Positions 44,687-52,900 of a stretch of DNA of 64,000 bases are shown one piece after another (the stretch's first letter is position 1; every line of letters starts with the position of its first letter). The notes under the pieces were generated by a model. That model saw only the letters and a list, made by a program, of their open reading frames with translations. It did not search any database and was not told the DNA's origin. Source of the stretch: CAVXZE01 sp963766175. GTDB taxonomy: Bacteria; Myxococcota_A; UBA9160; UBA6930. The DNA lies in the NCBI GenBank assembly GCA_963766175.1, contig CAVXZE010000014.1, positions 62,001-126,000 on the forward strand. The letters run 5' to 3'. The position numbers and the translations under genes are program-made.

Positions 44687-46068
44687 ATCGGGAACGCATT
44701 TCGGATCTGCTGCGCCGTCCGTCGGCTGGCGGCAGGGTAACCGCAAACGGATGGCTGCGATCGGTCCGCCACTCCAAGGGGGTCTCCTTCCTGGATCTGA
44801 CGGATGGGTCCTGCCTGTCGGGAATCCAAGCCGTGGTGGATGCAGAGATGTCGGAGCGCGAGCCCACCGTGAGCTCCCTCCGGACCGGCTGCGCGGTGCG
44901 TGTGACCGGCGAGCTGGTGGAGTCGCCGGGAAAGGGCCAGCGCTTCGAGCTCCGCGCCGAAGAGGTCGAGCTGATCGGGGATGCGGATTCAGACTATCCC
45001 CTTCAGAAGAAGCGCCACAGCTTCGAGTTCCTTCGCAGCATCGCCCACCTGCGTCCCCGCACCAATACCATCGCCGCGGTGATGCGGGTGCGAAACGCGG
45101 CCTCTCGCGCCATCCACGACTTCTTCCAGGAGCGCGGCTTCCTGCTGCTGCACTCCCCGGTGATCACCCTGGCGGACGCCGAGGGTGCGGGCGAGATGTT
45201 TCGCGTCACCTCTCTCGATCCCCTGGAGCCGCCCAGAAGGGACGGAGAGGTGGATTGGAGCCAGGACTTCTTCGGCCGAGAGGCCCACCTCACCGTGTCG
45301 GGCCAGCTCGAGGCGGAGATCGCCGCCCTGGCGCTCACCGACGTCTACACCTTCGGACCCACCTTCCGCGCCGAGGACTCGAACACCAGCCGACACCTGG
45401 CCGAGTTCTGGATGGTCGAGCCGGAGATGGCCTTCTGCGATCTGGACGGAGAGGTGGCGCTGACCGAGGACTTCTTGAAGGAGGTCTTCCAGCGCGTCCT
45501 CGACAGGTGCCCCGAGGACCTCCGGTTCTTCAACGACCGCATCGACGACAGCGTGCTCGAGACCCTCGATCACGTGATCCGCTCGCCCTTCGAGCGGATC
45601 ACCTACACCGAGGCGGTTTCGATCCTCGAGAAGAGCGGCCGCAGCTTCGAGTTTCCGGTGCAGTGGGGAGCGGATCTCCAGAGTGAGCACGAGCGCTACA
45701 TCACCGAGGAGCACGTGAAGAAGCCCGTCGTGGTGACCGACTACCCCAAGCAGATCAAGGCCTTCTACATGTACCAGAACGATGACGAGCGCACCGTTCG
45801 TGCCATGGACGTGCTGGTGCCGCGGATCGGCGAGATCGTCGGCGGCTCCCAGCGCGAGCACCGCCACGACGTGCTGTCTCGCTGCATGGAGGAAGCCGGT
45901 CTCGACCGCGATGCCTACTGGTGGTACCTGGACCTGCGCCGCTACGGCTCGGTGCCCCACGCCGGCTTCGGTCTGGGCTTCGAGCGGCTGGTACAGTTCA
46001 TCACCGGCATGGCCAACATCCGCGACGTGGTTCCCTTTCCGCGGGTGCCGGGATTCGCCGAGTTCTGA
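44683..46068 (+). CDS. asnS: Asparaginyl-tRNA synthetase
   Basis: 461 residues from ATG 44683, overlapping the previous stop (ATGA). Class IIb synthetase: an N-terminal OB-fold (GWLRSVRHSKGVSFLDLTDG), motif 2 FRAEDSNTSRHLAEFWMVEP, and motif 3 GFGLGFERLVQFITGMANI ending DVVPFPRVPG. FGPTFRAEDSNTSRHL and EFWMVEPEMAF favour Asn over Asp specificity. Charges tRNA-Asn in the cytoplasm. It is unusual that this housekeeping gene is the last member of a metabolic coupled run. Confidence 0.97.
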   Translation: MNRERISDLLRRPSAGGRVTANGWLRSVRHSKGVSFLDLTDGSCLSGIQAVVDAEMSEREPTVSSLRTGCAVRVTGELVESPGKGQRFELRAEEVELIGDADSDYPLQKKRHSFEFLRSIAHLRPRTNTIAAVMRVRNAASRAIHDFFQERGFLLLHSPVITLADAEGAGEMFRVTSLDPLEPPRRDGEVDWSQDFFGREAHLTVSGQLEAEIAALALTDVYTFGPTFRAEDSNTSRHLAEFWMVEPEMAFCDLDGEVALTEDFLKEVFQRVLDRCPEDLRFFNDRIDDSVLETLDHVIRSPFERITYTEAVSILEKSGRSFEFPVQWGADLQSEHERYITEEHVKKPVVVTDYPKQIKAFYMYQNDDERTVRAMDVLVPRIGEIVGGSQREHRHDVLSRCMEEAGLDRDAYWWYLDLRRYGSVPHAGFGLGFERLVQFITGMANIRDVVPFPRVPGFAEF

Positions 46069-46256
46069 GGGGGCCAGGACCTCTGGCAGCTCCCGCCCGT
46101 TCCAGCCGGGTGAGGAGGACCTTTCTGGCGACAACGCCGTTGGCTATCTTTCACGGTGTTCCATGCCAACCCTCTCCGCCGAGCAGCGCTGCTGCGCGGG
46201 CGGATCGAGCCTGCGCGACACTCCAGACGACGCGCGCGTCGCAGGCGAGGCGGAAG

Positions 46257-47387
46257 ATGACGATACGAAGCACCCTCTGCGGCCTCCTGCTGCTGGCCCT
46301 GCTGATGGCGTGCAGTGTCGGCGACGACCCCGAAGAGCCGGGAGCCCCTCCCGTGGTGATCGCCAAAGTGGAGGTGCGCGATCTCGAGGAGCGCATCGGT
46401 GCGACTGGCGAGCTGGTGGCCAAGGAGGACGCGCAGATCGCCTCCGAAGTCACCGGCCGAATCACCGAGATCCTGATCGACGAGGGTGAGGCGGTCGAAG
46501 CCGGGCAGGTGCTGCTGGAGATCGACCCGGAGCGGCGAAACCTGGAGCTCGCAGACGCGCGCGCGGGCCTCACCGAGGCCGGGGCGGCCCTGGGCGAGCA
46601 GAGGCGCGAGTACCGCCGTGCGAAGACGCTCCACGAGCGGGGGATCGCCTCGGATGCGGACCTCGATCAGGCCGAAACCGCGCTCGCCCTGGCCCGCTCT
46701 CGCGCCGAGGCAACCCGCGCCCGGGTCGGCGTGGCCGAGCGCGCGGTTCGGGACGCGACCGTCCGGGCTCCCTTCGCGGGTCTGATCGCCCGGCGCCATG
46801 TCAGCCGCGGCGAGTTCGTGAACGTGGGCCAGTCCCTCTTCGAGCTGGTGGCCCTCGATCCCGTCGAGGTGGAGTTCTACCTGGCGGAGCGCGACTCCTC
46901 GCGCGTGGTGGTCGGACAGGAGGTGCTCGTCACCGTCGCGCCCTTCCCCCGGGAGACCTTTCACGGCGTCGTCACCGTGGTTTCGCCCACCATCGACGTG
47001 CGCACCAGGACCCTGCGCGTGAAGGCGCAGATCGGCAATCCGGCGGGACGCCTGCGCCCCGGTCTCTTCGCCAGGGCCGACCTCGGCATCGCCGTCCGGG
47101 AGGCCGTCCTGCTGGTGCCCGAGGAGGCGATCCTGTTGCGCTCCGACGGCTCGGTGATCTTTCGCTGCGTCGAGGGGAACCGAGTGGAGCGCGTGATCGT
47201 CGAGACCGGCGAGCACCGCGGCACCCAGGTCGAGATCGCTCGGGGACTCGCGCCCGGCGACCAGGTCGTCGTCCGCGGTCAGGCCGGTCTCGTCGACGGG
47301 TCCCTGGTCTCACCGCGAAACTTCGACGGAACCCTGGTCTCCACAGCCGTCAGCGCGGCCGGCGAGACCGCAGAAGCCATTCCATGA
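46257..47387 (+). CDS. RND efflux periplasmic adaptor (membrane fusion protein)
   Basis: 376 residues from ATG 46257 (GAGGCGGAAG upstream). Lipoprotein signal ends at LLLALLMACSVG. Barrel-sandwich halves flank an alpha-hairpin: QIASEVTGRITEILIDEGEA, then VRAPFAGLIARRHVSRGEFV. A beta-barrel (VEVEFYLAERDSSRVVVGQE) and membrane-proximal domain follow. It couples the RND pump encoded next (4-nt overlap). No TolC-type gene is adjacent, so it probably shares an outer-membrane channel. Substrate class not determinable, likely hydrophobic compounds (HAE1-like). Confidence 0.93.
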   Translation: MTIRSTLCGLLLLALLMACSVGDDPEEPGAPPVVIAKVEVRDLEERIGATGELVAKEDAQIASEVTGRITEILIDEGEAVEAGQVLLEIDPERRNLELADARAGLTEAGAALGEQRREYRRAKTLHERGIASDADLDQAETALALARSRAEATRARVGVAERAVRDATVRAPFAGLIARRHVSRGEFVNVGQSLFELVALDPVEVEFYLAERDSSRVVVGQEVLVTVAPFPRETFHGVVTVVSPTIDVRTRTLRVKAQIGNPAGRLRPGLFARADLGIAVREAVLLVPEEAILLRSDGSVIFRCVEGNRVERVIVETGEHRGTQVEIARGLAPGDQVVVRGQAGLVDGSLVSPRNFDGTLVSTAVSAAGETAEAIP

Positions 47388-50300
47388 GCCCCATCGACCT
47401 CTTCATCCGGCGTCCCATCCTCACCTGGATGCTGATCCTCTCCCTCGTCGTCTTCGGACTGCTCGGATACACCCGCCTCGGCGTCGACCAGTTCCCCAAG
47501 ATGGAATACCCGGTGGTCACGGTGAGCGCCCAGCTCGAGGGGGCGAGCCCCGAGGTGATGGAGGAGGACGTCACCGACGTCCTCGAGGAGTACCTGAACG
47601 CCATCGCCGGTGTGCGTTCGCTCCGCTCGACCACGACCCAGGGGGGGGCGACCGTCGTCGTCGAGTTCGAGCTCGACCGGGACGTCGAGATCGCCGCCCA
47701 GGACGTCCGCGACAAGGTCGCTCGTGCGCGCTACCAGCTGCCTCGCGATCTCGACCCTCCCGTCGTCGACAAGGTGAATCCGGCGGATCACCCCATCCTC
47801 TGGGTGCCGCTCCACAGTGATCGGCCCGCCGTCGAGGTAAGCGAGTACCTGCGCAAGCAGGTGAAGCCTCGGCTCGAGACCATCGATGGCGTAGCTGCCA
47901 TCCTCATATTCGGCCGGCGGGATCGGAACATCCGCATCTGGCTGGACGGAGAGGCGCTGCGGGCTCGCGGGCTCGCGGCGACGGACGTGCTGGCGGCGAT
48001 ACGACGGGAGCACGTGGAGATTCCGGGTGGGCTCGTCGAGAGCGACGCCATCGAGTACTCCGTCAAGACCGACGCGGAGTTCCGCAGCATCGAGGAGCTC
48101 GGCGGCCTGATCATCGCCGAGGTCGACGGCGCGCCGGTTCTGCTGCGCGACGTCGCCAGGGTGGAGGACGGCAGCGAGGACGTTCGTACCCATGCGCGTT
48201 ACGACGGCCGGATGGCACTGGGCGTCGGTATCCGCAAGCAGTCCGGCGGCAACACGGTGGCCATCACCGACGAGGTGCGTGCGCGGATCTCCAAGATGCA
48301 GGCGCTTCTTCCCGGGGGAATGCGCTTCAAGGAGGGAGAGGGACTCGCGGATTTTTCCCTCGCCATCCGGGAATCCATCCAGGAGACGCTCTTCGCCCTC
48401 CAGCTCGGTGCGGTCCTGGCGACCTTCACCGTCTTCGGCTTCCTGCGTCGGTGGCGCCCCACGCTCATCGTCGGGATTTCGATTCCCTTCTCGCTGATCA
48501 GCACCTTCGGCGTGATGTGGATCCTCGACTACACGCTCAACACGATGACGCTGCTGGCCATGACACTCGCGGTGGGCGTGGTGATCGACGACGCCATCGT
48601 CGTCCTCGAGAACATCGAGCGACACCGGGAGCAGGGTGAGAGCTCTCGAGAGGCCGCTTCCAAGGGCGCCAAGCAGGTTGCCTTCGCCGCTACCGCAGCG
48701 ACGGTCTCGATCGCGGCCGTCTTCGTGCCGGTGGTGTTCGCCCGGGGCATCGTCGGAAACTTCCTCAGTGAGTTCGGCGCCACCGTGGCCAGCGCCGTGA
48801 TGCTCTCCCTGGTCATCGCGCTGACTCTCACGCCCATGCTCGCTGCGCGCATCCCCGCCGCGAAGGAGCGCGCGCACGGCAGCATCTACCAGCGCCTCGA
48901 GCAGGGATTCGACTGGCTGGAATCCCGTTACCGGGGAGTGCTGTTCTGGGCGCTATCCCACCGCGCGGCGACACTGGGCATCGCGTTAGGCTCTCTGGTG
49001 GCCGCGTTTGGCTTCGGCTCCCGGCTCGGCAGCGAGTTCTTCCCGCCCGCTGACACCGGGCGCATCTTCGTGCGCATGGAGACGCCACCCGGCACCAGCG
49101 CCGATGGCACCCTGGAGATCATGAAGATGAACGAGCGCTGGGTCCTCGCCCAGCCCGAGGTGGCGGGAGTCTTCTCGGCGATCGGCCTGGGAGGGAGCCG
49201 AGGTGACGGTCAGCCCACCGAGGGAGTCATGTTCATCGTCCTCCGGCACAAGAGCGATCGTGAACGCGGCGCCCTCGAGCTGATCAGGGAGGGGCGCAGG
49301 GTGATGGGCGCAATCCCCGGCCAGAAGGTCCGCATCTTCGACCTGTCCGGGATGATGTCGACCCGCAGCGGGGAATTCTCCTTCGACATCCAGGGCGATC
49401 TCGACCTCGCGACGCTCGATGCTCTCGCCGACCGCATGATTTCGGAACTCGACGCGCGGGGCGGCTACGTCGACCTGAACAAGAGTCTCAAGCTCGGCCG
49501 TCCGGAGATCCGGGTGATCCCGGACCGCGAGAAGGCCGCGGCCCTCGGCCTCGATGCCACCACTCTGGCCCGCACCATCCAGGCCATGATCGGCGGACTG
49601 GACGTGGCCACCTTCAAGGAGGCAGGCAGTCGCTACGACATTCGCGTGCGCCTCGACGAGAAGGACAGGCGGGACCCCTCCGCCATCGAGCGGCTCTACG
49701 CGCGCACCAGGGACGGCGGCGTCGTCGAGCTCCGAAACCTGGTGCGCGTCGAGAAGGGCGCTGCGCCGGCGGCCATCACGCGTGTGGATCGGCACCGGAG
49801 CGTGGAGATTGGTGGCAACCTGGAGGGCAAGAAGCTCGACGAGGCCATCGCCGAGGCTCGAGCGATCGCCGCGGAGATCCTCCCCGAAGGAGTGAACCTG
49901 GCCCTGGCCGGACAGGCCGAGGCCTTCGCGGAGGGCTCGGAGCAGCTCACGTTGACCATCGGGCTGGCGATCCTGGTGATCTACATGGTGCTCGCCGCCC
50001 AGTTCGAGAGTCTGATCCACCCCCTCACCGTGATGCTGGCACTCCCTCTGGCGATGGTGGGTGCCCTGGGCGGACTCTACCTGTGGGGAATGACGATCAA
50101 TTTGTTCAGCATGATCGGGATCATCCTGCTCTTCGGGCTGGTCACCAAGAACTCGATCTTGCTGGTGGACTACGCCAATCAGCTTCGCGCACAGGGGATG
50201 GGCAAGCTGGAGGCCATGCGCACGGCTGCGCCGATTCGGATGCGCCCGGTTCTGATGACGGCCCTCTCGATGATCCTCGGCGTGACCCCAGCCGCTCTGG

Positions 50301-50500
50301 GAATCGGGCCGGGAGCCGAGACCCGGGCGCCCATGGCCGTGGCCACGGGGTGCGGGATGATCTCATCGACGCTTCTCACCCTCCTCGTGGTTCCGGTCTT
50401 CTACCTGGTGCTCGACGACCTCGTGGAGGGCGCGAAGCGCCGGCTGCGCCGCCTGCTGCGACGCTCCGAAGCGTCGGCCGAGGCGCCGGCGAACCGGTGA
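47384..50500 (+). CDS. RND efflux permease (AcrB/MdtB-like, HAE1 family)
   Basis: 1038 residues, full length, twelve membrane segments expected. Begins MSPIDLFIRRPILTWMLILS. FPKMEYPVVTVSAQLEGASP is the porter-entry motif. TM4 has the proton-relay pair in TLAVGVVIDDAIVVLENIER (two Asp). The second half starts around SHRAATLGIALGSLVAAFGF, and GLVTKNSILLVDYANQLR is the conserved TM10 region with its Lys. Proton-driven export from the periplasm or membrane. Unlike the cusA gene in this window, its frame is intact. Confidence 0.96.
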   Translation: MSPIDLFIRRPILTWMLILSLVVFGLLGYTRLGVDQFPKMEYPVVTVSAQLEGASPEVMEEDVTDVLEEYLNAIAGVRSLRSTTTQGGATVVVEFELDRDVEIAAQDVRDKVARARYQLPRDLDPPVVDKVNPADHPILWVPLHSDRPAVEVSEYLRKQVKPRLETIDGVAAILIFGRRDRNIRIWLDGEALRARGLAATDVLAAIRREHVEIPGGLVESDAIEYSVKTDAEFRSIEELGGLIIAEVDGAPVLLRDVARVEDGSEDVRTHARYDGRMALGVGIRKQSGGNTVAITDEVRARISKMQALLPGGMRFKEGEGLADFSLAIRESIQETLFALQLGAVLATFTVFGFLRRWRPTLIVGISIPFSLISTFGVMWILDYTLNTMTLLAMTLAVGVVIDDAIVVLENIERHREQGESSREAASKGAKQVAFAATAATVSIAAVFVPVVFARGIVGNFLSEFGATVASAVMLSLVIALTLTPMLAARIPAAKERAHGSIYQRLEQGFDWLESRYRGVLFWALSHRAATLGIALGSLVAAFGFGSRLGSEFFPPADTGRIFVRMETPPGTSADGTLEIMKMNERWVLAQPEVAGVFSAIGLGGSRGDGQPTEGVMFIVLRHKSDRERGALELIREGRRVMGAIPGQKVRIFDLSGMMSTRSGEFSFDIQGDLDLATLDALADRMISELDARGGYVDLNKSLKLGRPEIRVIPDREKAAALGLDATTLARTIQAMIGGLDVATFKEAGSRYDIRVRLDEKDRRDPSAIERLYARTRDGGVVELRNLVRVEKGAAPAAITRVDRHRSVEIGGNLEGKKLDEAIAEARAIAAEILPEGVNLALAGQAEAFAEGSEQLTLTIGLAILVIYMVLAAQFESLIHPLTVMLALPLAMVGALGGLYLWGMTINLFSMIGIILLFGLVTKNSILLVDYANQLRAQGMGKLEAMRTAAPIRMRPVLMTALSMILGVTPAALGIGPGAETRAPMAVATGCGMISSTLLTLLVVPVFYLVLDDLVEGAKRRLRRLLRRSEASAEAPANR

Positions 50501-50503
50501 GGA

Positions 50504-52669
50504 TCACTCCTTCTCGCAGCGCTCCACCGCAACCGGAACGCCGCTCAGCACGGCGGTTCCCGAGAGAGGATCGATCTCGGCGGGATCGGTGAGATCGTTC
50601 ATGCTGGTGCCCGCGTGTTCGGCGGCGACCTTCAGCTGGATCCCCGGTACGCCATGGCCGTAGCCGTGCGGAAGGGAGACCACTCCCGGCATCACCGCGT
50701 CGGTGAGCTCTACTGGAACCTCCACCGCGCCGACGCGGCTGGTCAGCTTCACCCGATCGCCGTTGTGGATCTGGCGCGCCTCGGCGTCCGTCGGGTGGAT
50801 GTAGAGGACGCAGCGGACCCGCCCCTTGACCAGGCTGGGAAGGTTGTGGGACCAGCTGTTGACCGTGCGCATCTCCCTTCTCCCGATCAGCACCAACGGA
50901 GGCGGAGTCTCGGCGAGACTCGCGCGCAGGCGCACCAGGTCGGAGACGGTCTCCTCTGGCGCGATGTCGATCCCTGGCCCGGTGCCGTCGACTCGCTTCG
51001 GGAGCCGATCGGGCAGGCAGGGTGAAAGCGGCCCCAGGTCGATGCCGTGTGCCGAGTCGCGCAGGCGCTTTACGGTGATGCCCTCTCTCCACGGGCGCAT
51101 TCCGTTTCCGTGGGGACCGGTGCGAAGCGCGAGATCCAACACGATCCGCGAAGCCCGCTCTCCGCCCAGAGCGGAGAGGGCGCGAAGGCCCAGGGCCTTC
51201 GCCCGCCCCGAGATCCCGCGCCCGCGGAACAGACGACTCGCCAGGGCGAGAATGATCTCGGCATCGTTTCTGGCGCCGTCCGGCGGTTCGAAGACCGCTG
51301 GAGACCAGCGGGTGGTGTTGCGGACCGAGAGGAGCTGGAAGGCCAGGTCGAAATGATCTCGCTCCAGAGGACTCACCGGCGGGAGGACCAGATCGGCGTG
51401 CCGGGTGGTCTCGTTCAGGTAGAAGTCGATGGAGACCATGAAGTCGAGCTTGCCGAGCGCGTCGCTCAGCCGATGGCCCGCCGGTGACGAGAGCACCGGG
51501 TTCCCGGCGAGGGTGACGAGCGCGCGAACCTGCTGGTCGCCGGGAGTCTCGATCTCCTCAGCGAGAGTCGCCGAGGGGAGCTCGCCCATGAACTCGGGGG
51601 TTCCGCGGGTACGCGAGCGCCAGCGCCCTCGCTCGGTCGGCGGCTGGAGCTTCAGCACGTCCACCGGCGGATTCGCGAACATCGCACCACCGGGGCGATC
51701 GAGGTTGCCGCTTACGATGTTGAGGGCCTCGATCAGCCAGCTCGTGGTCGTCCCGAAGGGAACCGTGCTCGTCCCCATGCGCCCGTAGCAGACGGCGCTC
51801 GGGGCCTCTGCAAAGGCGCGCGCCATGCCTCGGATCTTCTCCGCCGAGATCGCCACCCGCTCTGCCACGGCCTCGGGGGCGAAATCGGCCACCGCCTCCT
51901 CCAGCACATCCAGTCCTCGAACGTGAGGCTCGAGATCGCGCATCTGAACGCGGCCGTCTGCGAAGAGACAGTGGATCAGCGCTGCGATCAGCAGAGGATC
52001 GGTGCCCGGACGGATGAAGTGGTGCTCGTCGGCGAGCTCCGCCGTCTCGCTGCGCCGCGGGTCGACCACCACGACGCGTCCGCCGCGCTCTCGAATCGCG
52101 GCGAGACGCGCGCGCATGCCCGGAGCCGTCATCAAGCTGCCGCCCGAGACCACCGGATTCGCGCCGATCATCATCAGGTGATCGGTCCGGTCGACGTCCG
52201 GCACCGGTATCAAGAAACCGCTTCCGTACATCCAGTGGCAGGCGAGCTGCTTCGGAAACTGGTCGAGGGAGTTGGAGCTGAAGCGTCGGCTCGTCCCCAG
52301 CGCCGCGACCAGCGCGTCGGAGAAGAGAATCGCGCCCAGGTTGTGGACGACGGGCTCTCCCAGGTAGATGGCGGTCACATCGTCACCGTGCTCGCGTCGC
52401 ATCGACAGGATCCCCTCCGCGGCGAGATCCAGGGCCTCCCGCCACCCGATGCGCTCCCATCCCTTCCCGGTGCGCCGGATCGGATGGCGCAGACGGTCGG
52501 GATCTTCTTGCAGGTCCTGGAGCGCCGGAGCCTTCGCGCAGATCTGACCCCGGCTGAGCGGGTCGCGCTCGTCGCCGCGAATCGCGGCAATCCGTCCGTC
52601 CTTCACCTGCACTTCGATTCCGCAGCAGGCTTCGCATAGAGTGCAGGTCCGGTAGACAGTGCGTTCCAC
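50504..52669 (-). CDS. Molybdopterin (bis-MGD) oxidoreductase with N-terminal [4Fe-4S] cluster
   Basis: 721 residues from GTG 52669 (GGAG 6 nt upstream). The N-terminal cluster motif is TCTLCEACCGIEV...GQICAK (four Cys). DMSO-reductase-superfamily domains follow: MMIGANPVVSGGSLMTAPGM, VVVDPRRSETAELADEHHFI, and a C-terminal MopterinBP domain (HNGDRVKLTSRVGAVEVPV). No Tat or Sec signal, so cytoplasmic. The Mo-ligand residue cannot be picked with confidence. Resembles the cytosolic acetylene-hydratase/formate-dehydrogenase-like group whose substrates are mostly unknown. Converges with the RND permease gene (3-nt gap). Confidence 0.9.
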   Translation of the reverse strand: MERTVYRTCTLCEACCGIEVQVKDGRIAAIRGDERDPLSRGQICAKAPALQDLQEDPDRLRHPIRRTGKGWERIGWREALDLAAEGILSMRREHGDDVTAIYLGEPVVHNLGAILFSDALVAALGTSRRFSSNSLDQFPKQLACHWMYGSGFLIPVPDVDRTDHLMMIGANPVVSGGSLMTAPGMRARLAAIRERGGRVVVVDPRRSETAELADEHHFIRPGTDPLLIAALIHCLFADGRVQMRDLEPHVRGLDVLEEAVADFAPEAVAERVAISAEKIRGMARAFAEAPSAVCYGRMGTSTVPFGTTTSWLIEALNIVSGNLDRPGGAMFANPPVDVLKLQPPTERGRWRSRTRGTPEFMGELPSATLAEEIETPGDQQVRALVTLAGNPVLSSPAGHRLSDALGKLDFMVSIDFYLNETTRHADLVLPPVSPLERDHFDLAFQLLSVRNTTRWSPAVFEPPDGARNDAEIILALASRLFRGRGISGRAKALGLRALSALGGERASRIVLDLALRTGPHGNGMRPWREGITVKRLRDSAHGIDLGPLSPCLPDRLPKRVDGTGPGIDIAPEETVSDLVRLRASLAETPPPLVLIGRREMRTVNSWSHNLPSLVKGRVRCVLYIHPTDAEARQIHNGDRVKLTSRVGAVEVPVELTDAVMPGVVSLPHGYGHGVPGIQLKVAAEHAGTSMNDLTDPAEIDPLSGTAVLSGVPVAVERCEKE

Positions 52670-52775
52670 GGGGATCTCCTGGACGCGGCACCTCGACTCG
52701 CCGCCGCGAGGGGGAACAAGCTACCAGATGCCCCTTTGATCTGTCCGTCTCCGCCCCAGCGGTCCGGGATTGCGA

Positions 52776-52805
52776 TTGACAGGATTGGATCGGCGGGCGT
52801 AGGGT
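52776..52805 (+). promoter_or_regulatory. Possible sigma70 promoter for the DUF6351 gene
   Basis: A perfect TTGACA (52776-52781) is followed after 18 nt by TAGGGT (52800-52805), which matches the -10 consensus at 3 of 6. It lies about 95 nt upstream of the ATG at 52901, in the divergent gap with the molybdoenzyme gene. Confidence 0.45.
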
Positions 52806-52900
52806 GATCGGGTAGCGCAGTGTAGGGCGCGTGCCTTCGACTCACGCTCCCTCCCCCTTTTGCCTGCGCCGCCCCCGCGGCGAAGCGGAGGAGAGAATCC

